A DNA stretch of 64,000 nucleotides, taken from contig JOFO01000012.1 in the NCBI GenBank assembly GCA_000721275.1, forward strand, positions 1 to 64,000, read 5' to 3'. The translations under genes and the position numbers were made by a program. Shown here in pieces: positions 41,973 to 50,383 of this stretch; position 1 is the first letter of the stretch, and each line of letters begins with the position of its first letter. A model generated the notes under the pieces. It made no database searches and was not told the origin of the DNA. It worked only from the letters and a program-made list of their open reading frames with translations. This DNA comes from Microtetraspora glauca. Lineage in GTDB: Bacteria > Actinomycetota > Actinomycetes > Streptomycetales > Streptomycetaceae.

Positions 41973-44066
41973 TCAGCTGATGGACATGATGGTCTGCCAG
42001 CCCCCGCTGCCGACCTCGATGGGTGGGCCGTCGATCGGGCCGTGGATGTTGCTGCCGCCCTTGTAGAACTTCAGGGTGCCGTCGCCGGCGGTGGCCCACA
42101 TGTCGGCGATTCCGTTGAGGTCGGCGTCGGCGGCGGCGGTGACCAGGGGGCGGTTGGACGTAGTGTAGTTGTATCCGTATTCGACATAGTCCATAAAGCT
42201 CTTCCCGTCGGGCTGTCCTAGCTGGAGACGCAGGGAACCATCGCTGGGGTCGCGGAGCAGCAGGTCGACGTCGCCATCCTTGTCTGCGTCGCCGGGGGCG
42301 CTGATGTTCACGGCAGAGGGCCACCAGCCGAGTGAGACTGCCGCAGAAACGGCGGGCGTGGCAGCGCTGGTGCCGTAGTAGCGATACAGGACGTTGCCGT
42401 ACGTGGCGAGGATGTCGGGGTGCCCGTCACGGTTGATGTCGCCTGGGGCGACGATGCGCGTGGCGGTGTTCAGGGTGGTGAGCTTGATGCGGGTGCCGAG
42501 GGTGCCGTTGCCGAGGTTGGGGTAGACCCAGAGGTCACCGGCAACGACGGCGACGAGGTCTTCCTTGCGGTCGCCGGTCCAGTCGCCGCGGTGGGCCACT
42601 GAGGCGCCGCTCCAGCCGCCGGTGCCGATCTGGATGCGCGCCCCGAGCCCGCCGGTGCCGAGACCGGGGTACAGCCACAGCCCGCCGGCGTCGTCGATGG
42701 CCACGAGGTCGGGCTTGCCGTCACCGGTCATGTCGCCGGGAACGGCGGGAAGCGCGCTCTTGTCGAGCTGGATCCGCGGCGTGGTGGCGCCGGTGTACGT
42801 GATCGGCCGGCCGTCCTTCTTGAGCATCGCCTCGAGCTGGTCGACGCTCAGGTGGGGGTAGGTCTGCCGCAGCACGGCGAAGGCTCCGGCCACGTGGGGC
42901 GTGGCCATGGAGGTGCCGTTGCTCGGGGTGTAGCCGCCGCCGGGAACTGAGGAGACGATGCTCGTGCCGGGGGCCATGAGGTCCACCAGCGGTCCGCGGT
43001 TCGTGAAGGCGGCGAGCTGGTCGTCGTCGCTGGTCGCGCCCACCGTGATCGCGGAGGAGATGCAGCCGGGTGCGGTGACGGCGTCGGTGAAGCTGTTGTT
43101 CCCGGCGGCGGCCACCGTGGCGACGCCGGCGGCGCGCAGGGCGTCCACCACGGGCTTGCGACGGTCCTCGGCGCAGGCCGTGGCGTAGCGTCCGCCGCCC
43201 AGGCTCAGGTTGACCGCGGCGACGTTGGTCCCGGCCTTCTTCAACGCCAGGATCTTCTCGAGGGCCTTGACCTGGGAGCTCATGAAGCTGCCCACGCAGG
43301 GGGCCACTCCGGCGCAGAACTCCTCGGAGTCGAACTTGGAGAACACCTGGACGGCGATGATGTCGGCGCCGGGCGCGACACCGCGTCGGGGCGCGCCGGT
43401 GAGGCCCGCGCCGTTGCCGGCGACGATGCCGGCGACGTGGGTTCCGTGGGAGCAGTCGACACCCGGGGTGGCGCAGGGGCCGCTTTCAGCGTCGGCGCTG
43501 CCGGGTCCCTCCTGGGCGGCGGCACCGGTGGGGCACAAGCTGCTGGAGCCGGCGACGGGGTCGTTGTCGGAGAAGCAGAGTTCGGTCTTCACCCGGCCGG
43601 CGAGGAAGGGGTGGTTGACGGCGACGCCCGTGTCGAGGACCGCGACGGAGGTGCCGGCGCCCGTCTTCCCGGCGGCGAAGGTCCGGTCGCTGCCGATCTT
43701 GACGGTGGACTGGTCCAGCGCGGGCTTCTCCGCGACGTCCTCGGTGACGCTGACGACGCCCGGCTTGGCATTCAGTTCCTCGAGGCCCGCCCTGTCCACC
43801 CGGAGGGTGGTCATCGGCAGCGTGTCGTACGAGACGAGGGTCTGGCCGGTCTCGGCGACGGAATCAAGTTCGCTCCGCTGGGTGGTGACGACGTTGACGC
43901 GGACGGTGCCGCCGTTCTGCGTCTCGTCGAACAGCGGCGGGTCGACCGGGCCGCTGCCCTCGGCGGCGGAGGCGGTTCCGGCCAGCGGGCCGGCGCCCAC
44001 CGGGGTCACGCTGACCACCAGGACTGCCGCTGCGGCGGCGACCACGCCGCCTATGCGTCTCTTCAC
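41973..44066 (-). CDS. Secreted subtilisin-like (S8) protease with FG-GAP repeats
   Basis: 697 aa. Signal peptide, a prodomain with an I9-like segment (VVSVTEDV), then the S8 catalytic domain: Asp145 (VLDTGVAVNHP), His207 (SHGTHVAG) and Ser386 (NGTSMATPHVAG), with several Cys that may pair. From about 470, four or five FG-GAP/VCBS repeats (MTGDGKPDLVAIDDAGGLWLY; DINRDGHPDILATYG; DADKDGDVDLLLRD; ADLNGIADMWA) form a C-terminal propeller. GTG 44066 with GGAG eight bases upstream. Sequence is less GC-biased at its 3' end than the core genes, suggesting later acquisition. Confidence 0.94.
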   Translation of the reverse strand: MKRRIGGVVAAAAAVLVVSVTPVGAGPLAGTASAAEGSGPVDPPLFDETQNGGTVRVNVVTTQRSELDSVAETGQTLVSYDTLPMTTLRVDRAGLEELNAKPGVVSVTEDVAEKPALDQSTVKIGSDRTFAAGKTGAGTSVAVLDTGVAVNHPFLAGRVKTELCFSDNDPVAGSSSLCPTGAAAQEGPGSADAESGPCATPGVDCSHGTHVAGIVAGNGAGLTGAPRRGVAPGADIIAVQVFSKFDSEEFCAGVAPCVGSFMSSQVKALEKILALKKAGTNVAAVNLSLGGGRYATACAEDRRKPVVDALRAAGVATVAAAGNNSFTDAVTAPGCISSAITVGATSDDDQLAAFTNRGPLVDLMAPGTSIVSSVPGGGYTPSNGTSMATPHVAGAFAVLRQTYPHLSVDQLEAMLKKDGRPITYTGATTPRIQLDKSALPAVPGDMTGDGKPDLVAIDDAGGLWLYPGLGTGGLGARIQIGTGGWSGASVAHRGDWTGDRKEDLVAVVAGDLWVYPNLGNGTLGTRIKLTTLNTATRIVAPGDINRDGHPDILATYGNVLYRYYGTSAATPAVSAAVSLGWWPSAVNISAPGDADKDGDVDLLLRDPSDGSLRLQLGQPDGKSFMDYVEYGYNYTTSNRPLVTAAADADLNGIADMWATAGDGTLKFYKGGSNIHGPIDGPPIEVGSGGWQTIMSIS

Positions 44067-44293
44067 TTGCTTGCTCCAGGAATGTGTAACAGGTGCGGGC
44101 GGGCACCGGGACGGAAGAAAGGGCCGGAGAAGACGGCTTCGGCGACCGGGGCGGGGCCCACGCGACATGAGGGCCGGCCGGAGGGAGAGGGCCGGGCGCG
44201 GAGAGGTTCCGCACCCGGACCCGTCATGCCTGGGCACACCGGTTCGGCCGGTGCGCCATGCGGCTGATGCCCCTGCTGCGCAGGACTGAGCCC

Positions 44294-45982
44294 TTACCTG
44301 GTGGCGTCGGCCCCGTTCTTCGGATCGCCGCCCCACCGCTTGCTGCTCACAGCCTTGTAGTACAACCACGCGTTGTTGTGGCACTTCCAACGCGTGCCCC
44401 ACCAGTAGGCCTTGCAGCTGTGGGTCTTCATCGTGGTGTGGAAGGCGTTGTCGACGTTCGACTTCTTGCTGCGGTCGAGGTAGTACGGGTAGCTCTTGTA
44501 CGTGTTGCCGATGAGGCCGTAGCCGTAGTCGTGCATGTCGCACGCGGCTCGGAAGTTGTAGCCGTTGGGCCGGTGGATGTTGGGACCGGGGGTGCTGCAA
44601 CCGTCACCGTTGACACCCATGACGCGCTTGCCGGTCGGTGTCCACTTGTAGGTCGGGGACTTCCAGCCGTAGTGCGCGACCCACGAGGCACAGCCCCTCT
44701 TGAGGTACCACAGCCAGTCCGTCGCGGCGGAGCAGTAGCGGGGATTGGCCTGCGTGTCGGTGATCTCTCCGTCGACGAAGTCCGTCGGCGACGGGCCGCT
44801 GGCGGCCGGGTCGTTGATCCCGGGCGCACCCTCGATCGGCTCGTCCGCGGCCGGACGCTCGGGACCGGCCGGTTCGACGTTCGGGGAAGTGGCGCCGGCC
44901 GGGAACGAAAGGTCCCACTCGCCATTGGACGGCGAAGTGACGTCAGAGACCCGCCCGGTGGTGTCGTAGTCGTACGCAGACACCGTGTCGATACCCGCGA
45001 CCGGATTTGCCACTGAACGGAGCAGGCCGGAGGCGTCGTACGAGTACCGGGCGAGCGTCTGCACCGTGGCGCCGTCAGTCAGGGTGATCTCCCTGGCACG
45101 GCCCGCGAACTCACCGTGGCTCGTGCTGGTGGCCGTCGTGGCGGTCGAGTACTTGACCGTCAGGAGCCGAGAGGTGGTCTCCCCGATCTCGCTGTCCTTG
45201 ACGGTGGAGACCCGGCCCGCGCTGTCGTACGTGATGGTGGAGAGGGCGTTGTTGGAGACACTGCCCAGAGCGGTGACGCGCCAGCTATCGGCTCCGGGAC
45301 CCACCTGCTTCCATGTGTAGGACGGCGTCAGGTCGTTGTAGTTGGTCGGAGTGTCGGCGTCGGTGTCGGTGTCGGTGTCAGCGGACGGGTCCGAGTCCGG
45401 CACGGATGCGGCCACGTTGGTGGTCTCGGTTCCGGTGGATACCATCGTGCCCGTAGTCGCGTTGAACCGAGTGGTCTCGGTGAAGGTATCGCCCTCGGGA
45501 GTCGCGTACTTCCGGACCCACCCGCCGTCCGGGTAGTCGAGGGCGCTCTTCAGCGTGTAGGTGACCGGGGCGTTCATGGTGAGGTCGGTGATGACGACCG
45601 TGTCACCCTTCAGCTCCAGCTTGCGGTTGAGCTGGCCCCCCACGAACTCGGCTTCCCAACCCGGGCCGAAGACGCCCATGTCCTTGCGTGACGCGGGCGC
45701 GGACTCCGGCCTCGAGACGCCGTCCGGGTGGACGGACACCGTGTGGCTGCGGCCCATCAGGCCGACCGTCACATCAGACTCGTAGATTTCGAAGGACTGG
45801 TCCGCGGTCGAGTAGATACCGGGACCGACTTCCCGGAGTTCACCCTCCGCCAGAGGCGGATCGACGATCGCGGTTCCCGCAGCGGGCAGGGCCGCCACGG
45901 GCCCCGCCCAAGCCAGCTCCTGCGGGAGCAGCAGGGACAGGGACGTCACCGCCAATACGGGAAGCGCACTTCTTCTGCGCAC
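44294..45982 (-). CDS. Mini-Rhs (YD-repeat) protein with phospholipase A2 domain
   Basis: 562 aa. Signal peptide (LPVLAVTSLSLLLPQELAWA), a beta-rich region, three YD repeats (YDSAGRVSTV, YDASGLLRSV, YDTTGRVSDV at about 245-375), a Pro/acid linker, and a C-terminal prokaryotic phospholipase A2 domain with CDMHDYGYG (481-489; catalytic pair His484-Asp485) and further Cys for disulfides. True Rhs toxins are far longer, so this is a shortened form without a full shell. GTG 45982 has GAGGGGG five bases upstream. It may be a secreted lipid hydrolase or an antibacterial toxin; no immunity gene is evident. Confidence 0.85.
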   Translation of the reverse strand: MRRRSALPVLAVTSLSLLLPQELAWAGPVAALPAAGTAIVDPPLAEGELREVGPGIYSTADQSFEIYESDVTVGLMGRSHTVSVHPDGVSRPESAPASRKDMGVFGPGWEAEFVGGQLNRKLELKGDTVVITDLTMNAPVTYTLKSALDYPDGGWVRKYATPEGDTFTETTRFNATTGTMVSTGTETTNVAASVPDSDPSADTDTDTDADTPTNYNDLTPSYTWKQVGPGADSWRVTALGSVSNNALSTITYDSAGRVSTVKDSEIGETTSRLLTVKYSTATTATSTSHGEFAGRAREITLTDGATVQTLARYSYDASGLLRSVANPVAGIDTVSAYDYDTTGRVSDVTSPSNGEWDLSFPAGATSPNVEPAGPERPAADEPIEGAPGINDPAASGPSPTDFVDGEITDTQANPRYCSAATDWLWYLKRGCASWVAHYGWKSPTYKWTPTGKRVMGVNGDGCSTPGPNIHRPNGYNFRAACDMHDYGYGLIGNTYKSYPYYLDRSKKSNVDNAFHTTMKTHSCKAYWWGTRWKCHNNAWLYYKAVSSKRWGGDPKNGADATR

Positions 45983-46032
45983 GAGTTCCCCCCTCGTGAA
46001 GAAAATGTGAAGATCCAAATGGATCGAGGGGG

Positions 46033-46062
46033 ACGCTAGGTCCAGTAGGTGGTGCAGCGCAA
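46033..46062 (-). promoter_or_regulatory. Promoter of the Rhs-phospholipase gene
   Basis: On the minus strand TTGCGC (46062-46057), 18-base spacer, TAGCGT (46038-46033), about 50 bases before the GTG start. Confidence 0.5.
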
Positions 46063-46127
46063 GTGCTGTTTGACTAACTACGGTTGGGCATTTGATCGCG
46101 CCCGAAGCGCTGCCGAACTCTCGCTCG

Positions 46128-46157
46128 CTTCACATGAGTACGCGTACTCATGTGAAG
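46128..46157. promoter_or_regulatory. Perfect 30-bp palindrome
   Basis: CTTCACATGAGTACG (46128-46142) is followed directly by its exact reverse complement (46143-46157). It lies between the divergent Rhs-phospholipase and lipoprotein genes, 28 bases before the lipoprotein ATG. With no loop it is more likely a binding site for a dimeric regulator than a terminator. Confidence 0.85.
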
Positions 46158-46184
46158 GCCGGACGCCTGCCGGAAGCTGTCTGT

Positions 46185-46826
46185 ATGACACACGCCCCCA
46201 CGCTCAGCGGCCCGCTCGCCCGATGCGGACGCGCCCTCACGGTCGCCGCCATCGCCTCCCTGGCCCTCGCCGGCTGCGGAGGGCAGGACGGACCGGGCCG
46301 GGGCTCCGACTCAAAGGCGGGGGCCACATCGCCACCTGCCGGCCAGGCGGCGTTCGCGGCGATGCTCGACGCTGTCACCCGGCCGTGTCCTCCGCCCGGC
46401 GGGAGCCCCGTCGGCTCGCAACCGGCCGGTCCGCAGGGGCAGCAGAGCCTCGCCCCGGGCGAGACTCCCCCTACCGAGCCGTTCGAACCTGTCGCTCCGA
46501 CCGGGCCCGTGACGGTGCTGAACGCCCGCGACTGGTGCGCGAGCGTCCAGCATGAACAGCGCGTCATCGAGGCGCTACAGAAGGTCTCGAGGCCCACTCC
46601 CACAAGCGTTCGCAAAACTCTCAACCGCCTCGGATACATCGACGCGCGCATCCACGACCTCGTGCAGGACGGCGCGATCACGCGCTTCCACCTCGATCTG
46701 CGCGAGAGCGGCGGCCGGCTCTGCGAGAGGGGCACGGCGGCGGGTGAGGCGACGGAGATGACCCCGTGCGTGGCCCCCGCCACCGGAGCGTTCACGGTGG
46801 AGACGACCGGGGAGCCGTCTTCCTGA
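46185..46826 (+). CDS. Lipoprotein of unknown function
   Basis: 213 aa. Lipobox LALAGC with Cys31 after a hydrophobic core. A Gly/Pro-rich linker (35-110), then a helical domain with LNARDWCASVQHEQRVIEAL and RKTLNRLGYIDARIHDL, resembling other uncharacterised Streptomyces lipoproteins. Three further Cys after the linker. ATG 46185 is chosen because the signal peptide begins there, although the frame is open upstream. It reads away from the Rhs-phospholipase gene across the palindrome; an immunity role against it is a guess. Confidence 0.7.
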   Translation: MTHAPTLSGPLARCGRALTVAAIASLALAGCGGQDGPGRGSDSKAGATSPPAGQAAFAAMLDAVTRPCPPPGGSPVGSQPAGPQGQQSLAPGETPPTEPFEPVAPTGPVTVLNARDWCASVQHEQRVIEALQKVSRPTPTSVRKTLNRLGYIDARIHDLVQDGAITRFHLDLRESGGRLCERGTAAGEATEMTPCVAPATGAFTVETTGEPSS

Positions 46827-47133
46827 AGCCTCGGCATGCTCGCGGTCGAGCACGGTGGAGGGGACGGCTCGTGGGCGCGGAGCGGCTCGGTACGGCCTTC
46901 CGGGGACACGGCCTCAAGGCTGACGGGCCGTGCAGCGGGAACACGCGCCCCGCACCGGAACCCCGCTGCGGGGCGCGGCACGGAATCCGCCCGCCCGGGT
47001 GTCGGTGGGGCGGGTTACACTCACGCTCACATCCGAGTGGATGCTCGCCCCTCGTGCGCCGGAACGCGCGCGACGGCGTCGCGAACCCGCGCGGGTCCCA
47101 TCTCTTTTTCTCCGCTCCCCAGGGGGGGATCTC
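46827..47133 (+). promoter_or_regulatory. Intergenic region before the FG-GAP gene
   Basis: 307 bases with no gene. Contains a hairpin CGCGCCCCGC (46944-46953) / GCGGGGCGCG (46968-46977), possibly ending the lipoprotein transcript, and a TACACT -10 candidate at 47016-47021. Nothing else recognised. Confidence 0.45.
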
Positions 47134-48828
47134 TTGCGATCCATGTTCTCCGGGCGTGGCCGCCGCGTCGCCGCGTGCACCGCTCTCGCCCTCTCCGCCG
47201 GCATGCTCCTGTCGACGCCGGCGTCGGCCGGGACCCCGGCCCCGGTCGCCTCGGCCGAGAAGCAGGCCCCGTCGTTCATGCCGCCGAAGCAGCTTCCGCG
47301 TCCCGGCCAGGACGGTGCCCGCGCGGGTGCCGCGGCGGCCGAGGCCGGCTCGCCGCTGCTGTCGGACCTGAACGTCGACGGCATCGAGGACTTCATCTTC
47401 CGCACGATCGACGGCGGGCTGTACACGGACGTCTCGCCGGAAGCGTTCGAGCTGCACCGCTACGCCGAGGGCGTCGCGAAGGACATCATCCCGATCGGCG
47501 ACCAGGGCGGTGACACCGCCGAGCCCGAGATCCTCGTCCTCTCCGAGGACGGCACGCTGACGCTGTACCAGGACGCCGACGAGACCGGCACCCCGTACCA
47601 GTACCGCGTGGGCGGCGGCTGGCAGATCTACAACAAGGTCGTCTCCCCCGGTGACGTGAACGGCGACGGCCGCGCCGACGTGTTCGCCCGCACCCTCGAC
47701 GGCCAGACGTTCCTGTACCTCGCCACCGGCGACCTGGCGAAGCCGCTGAGCACCCGGATCTCCGTGGGCGGCGGCTGGCACGTCTACGACCAGATCGTCG
47801 GCGTGGGCGACGGCAACGGGGACGGCAAGGCCGACCTCTACGCCCGGGACTACACCGGCACCCTCTGGTGGTACGCCGGCACCGGCAGCACCAGCAAGCC
47901 GTTCGGCACCCGCCGGGCCATCGGCAGCGGCTGGAACACGTACAACCAGATCCTGCCCGGCGGCGACGGCAGCCTGTTCGCCCGCGACAACACGGGCACG
48001 ATGTACTCCTACGCCCCGAAGGGCGACGGCACCCTCGCCGGCCGCCAGATGTACGGCAACGCGGGCGACTTCGAGGCCATCGCGCAGTTCGCGGGCGCCG
48101 GCAGCAACCCGTACACCGGCAAGGAGGGCGTCCTCGGGCGCGACTCCCAGGGCACGCTGTGGTGGTACTACAACAACACCAAGGGCGGCCTTTACCCGCG
48201 CGAGGACCTCTTCCAGAGCCCGGGTCTGTTCCAGGGCGTCAACTACACGCACCTGTCCTCGATGAACCCGGACGCGTCCTCGGACATCGCCGAGGTCACG
48301 GGCGGAGTGCTGTACATCGAGGGTGAGGAGATCGGCTCCGGCTGGGGCGTCTACAACACCCTCGTCGGCCCGGGCGACCTGAGCGGCGACGGCAAGGCCG
48401 ACCTGCTGGCCCGTGACAAGAGCGGCGTCCTGTACCTCTACAAGGGCAACGGCCAGGGCACCGCCCTCGCCACGCGGATCCGCGTCGGCTCCGGCTGGGG
48501 CGCGTACAACAAGATCCTCGGCGCCGGCGACTACACCGGCGACGGCCGCAACGACCTGCTGGCCCGCACCACCGGCGGCGACCTGTACCTCTACCGGGGC
48601 ACCGGCAAGGACACCGCGCCGTTCGGGGCCCGCGAGAGGATCGGCGGCGGCTGGAACACCTACAAGCACCTGGCCGCCCCCGGCGACCTCAACGCCGACG
48701 GCAAGGCCGACCTGCTCGGCGTGACCAGCGCCGGCGACCTGTACCGCTACCTGGGCACCGCGCCGAACAAGTTCTCCAACCGCGGCTGGCTCGGCAAGGG
48801 CTACCAGATCTACAACACGTTCTCCTGA
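47134..48828 (+). CDS. Secreted FG-GAP/VCBS propeller protein
   Basis: 564 aa. Signal peptide (RVAACTALALSAGMLLSTPASA) then almost entirely FG-GAP/VCBS repeats with Ca-binding DxNxDGxxD loops (DLNVDGIEDFI, DVNGDGRADVF, DGNGDGKADLY, DLSGDGKADLL, DLNADGKADLL), each followed by a GGGWxxYN segment. No enzyme domain. TTG 47134 is used because GGGGGG precedes it by five bases; ATG 47143 is the alternative. Function likely adhesion or scaffolding; strongly like the C-terminus of the 20-kb protein. Confidence 0.88.
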   Translation: MRSMFSGRGRRVAACTALALSAGMLLSTPASAGTPAPVASAEKQAPSFMPPKQLPRPGQDGARAGAAAAEAGSPLLSDLNVDGIEDFIFRTIDGGLYTDVSPEAFELHRYAEGVAKDIIPIGDQGGDTAEPEILVLSEDGTLTLYQDADETGTPYQYRVGGGWQIYNKVVSPGDVNGDGRADVFARTLDGQTFLYLATGDLAKPLSTRISVGGGWHVYDQIVGVGDGNGDGKADLYARDYTGTLWWYAGTGSTSKPFGTRRAIGSGWNTYNQILPGGDGSLFARDNTGTMYSYAPKGDGTLAGRQMYGNAGDFEAIAQFAGAGSNPYTGKEGVLGRDSQGTLWWYYNNTKGGLYPREDLFQSPGLFQGVNYTHLSSMNPDASSDIAEVTGGVLYIEGEEIGSGWGVYNTLVGPGDLSGDGKADLLARDKSGVLYLYKGNGQGTALATRIRVGSGWGAYNKILGAGDYTGDGRNDLLARTTGGDLYLYRGTGKDTAPFGARERIGGGWNTYKHLAAPGDLNADGKADLLGVTSAGDLYRYLGTAPNKFSNRGWLGKGYQIYNTFS

Positions 48829-48843
48829 CGCCTCCCGGCGCCC

Positions 48844-48883
48844 GACGGGCCCCGCACCGGATCGTTCCGGTGCGGGGCCCGTC
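48844..48883. terminator. Bidirectional terminator, perfect 18-bp stem
   Basis: GACGGGCCCCGCACCGGA / TCCGGTGCGGGGCCCGTC with a TCGT loop, between convergent FG-GAP and methyltransferase genes. Confidence 0.9.
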
Positions 48884-48887
48884 CTCG

Positions 48888-49724
48888 TCAGCGGGGCTTG
48901 CGGGCCACCGCGAAGACGCGGCGGAAGGGGAAGACGGTGCCGTCCGGGCCCGGGGGGTACGCCTCGCGGAGGAGGGCGCGGTACTGGGCGAGGAACGCCT
49001 CCGTCGCCTCGGGGTCGTCGGCGAGGGTGGTGAGGACCGGGCGGAGGGCCGTGCCCTTGACCCACTCCAGGACCGCGTCCTCGCCCTGGAGGAGCTGGCA
49101 GTAGACGGTCTCCCAGACGTCGGTCTCGCAGCCGAGCGCGGTGAGGCGGGCGAGGTAGTCGGCGGGGTCGAGGATGTGGACGAAGCGGCGGCCCTGGCCG
49201 TGGAGGCGGCCGCGCCACTCGGGGAGGGCGCACAGCTCGCCGAGGAGGGCGTGGCTGGGGGAGGTGAAGTTGGCGGGGACCTGGAAGGCGAGGGTGCCGC
49301 CGGGGCGGAGGCCGTCGATCCAGGCGGGGAAGGACTCGGGGTGGTTGGGGACCCACTGGAGGGCGGCGTTGGAGACGATCAGGTCGTAGGGCTCGGTGGG
49401 GGTCCAGTGGGCGGCGTCGGCGGGGCGGAAGTCGAGCCAGCCGCCGCCGGAGGTGGTGCCGGCCCAGTCCTTCTCGGCCTGCTGGAGCATCTCGGGCGAC
49501 AGGTCGAAGCCGGTGATGTGCGCGTCGGGCCAGCGGTCGGCGAGGAGGGCGGTGACGTTGCCGGGGCCGCAGCCGAGGTCGGCGATGCGGGCGGGGCGGC
49601 CGTGGTCGGGGAGGCGCGGTATTCGGTGGAGGAGGTCGAGGAAGGGGCGGGTGCGGTGGGGGGTGTGGCGGAGGTACTGCTCCGGATCCCACACCGGAGC
49701 GGTGACGGAGTCGACGGAATGCAT
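48888..49724 (-). CDS. Trans-aconitate 2-methyltransferase-like SAM methyltransferase
   Basis: 278 aa. SAM motif I ARIADLGCGPGNVTALLADRWP, motif II GFDLSPEML and SNAALQWVPNHP are characteristic of the Tam group, which methylates trans-aconitate to relieve aconitase inhibition. AAGGGGGC lies seven bases before ATG 49724. Divergent from a MarR gene and likely under its control. The substrate is inferred from family only. Confidence 0.82.
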   Translation of the reverse strand: MHSVDSVTAPVWDPEQYLRHTPHRTRPFLDLLHRIPRLPDHGRPARIADLGCGPGNVTALLADRWPDAHITGFDLSPEMLQQAEKDWAGTTSGGGWLDFRPADAAHWTPTEPYDLIVSNAALQWVPNHPESFPAWIDGLRPGGTLAFQVPANFTSPSHALLGELCALPEWRGRLHGQGRRFVHILDPADYLARLTALGCETDVWETVYCQLLQGEDAVLEWVKGTALRPVLTTLADDPEATEAFLAQYRALLREAYPPGPDGTVFPFRRVFAVARKPR

Positions 49725-49808
49725 GTTCGAAGCCCCCTTGCAGGCGAGAGTCAGCCAAACGGAACGAGTTCCGGCCGGGTCTCTTCCCCATGGTTGCGGG
49801 AAGTATAT

Positions 49809-49850
49809 CTTGATGTCGAGATTCATGAGGTCAAGAAACTCGAATGCAAG
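49809..49850. promoter_or_regulatory. Inverted CTTGnnnTCGAG motifs between tam-like and marR genes
   Basis: CTTGATGTCGAG (49809-49820) and CTCGAATGCAAG (49839-49850) are inverted copies of CTTGnnnTCGAG. The stretch is AT-richer than its surroundings and carries likely promoters in both directions (TTGACC and TATACT on the minus strand). Probable MarR operator. Confidence 0.55.
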
Positions 49851-49885
49851 AGACTTTATGTCAACAGACCGACTACACTGATCAC

Positions 49886-50383
49886 ATGGAGGACGAGGTC
49901 GACCGACTGGTCGCTGCATGGCGCCGCGAGCGCCCGGACCTCGACGTGGAGCCGTTGGAGGTCCTCAGCCGCGTCTCCCGGCTGGCCCGGCACCTCGACC
50001 GCGCCCGCCGCCTCGCCTTCTCGGAGCACCAGCTGGAGCCCTGGGAGTTCGACGTCCTCACCTCGCTGCGCCGCGCCGGAGCCCCGTACCAGCTCTCCCC
50101 CGGCCAGCTCCTCACCCAGACCCTGGTCACCTCCGGCACCATGACCAACCGCATCGACCGGCTCACCAAGAAGGGCCTGGTCGAGCGGCTGCCCGACCCC
50201 AGCGACCGGCGCGGCGTCCTGGTCCGGCTCACCCCCGAGGGGCGCGACCGCGCCGACGAGGCGCTGGCCGGGCTGCTCGCCCAGGAGCGGGCCATCCTGG
50301 CGCAGCTCTCCCGCCCGCAGCGGGCCGAACTGGCCGCGCTGCTACGCCGGCTGACCGCCCCGTTCGACAACGTTCCCGGCTAG
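49886..50383 (+). CDS. MarR-family transcriptional regulator
   Basis: 165 aa. The winged-helix core (LEPWEFDVLTSLRRAG; QLLTQTLVTSGTMTNRIDRLTKKGLVERLPDPSDRRGVLVRLT) is canonical. TACACT at 49874-49879 places the transcript start on the ATG, so it is probably leaderless. The last 42 bases overlap the convergent LuxR-type gene. Confidence 0.92.
   Translation: MEDEVDRLVAAWRRERPDLDVEPLEVLSRVSRLARHLDRARRLAFSEHQLEPWEFDVLTSLRRAGAPYQLSPGQLLTQTLVTSGTMTNRIDRLTKKGLVERLPDPSDRRGVLVRLTPEGRDRADEALAGLLAQERAILAQLSRPQRAELAALLRRLTAPFDNVPG

Noticed and set aside
46944..46977. Riboswitch before the FG-GAP gene
   Set aside because: Only a simple GC hairpin upstream of the predicted -10; no known riboswitch core recognised.
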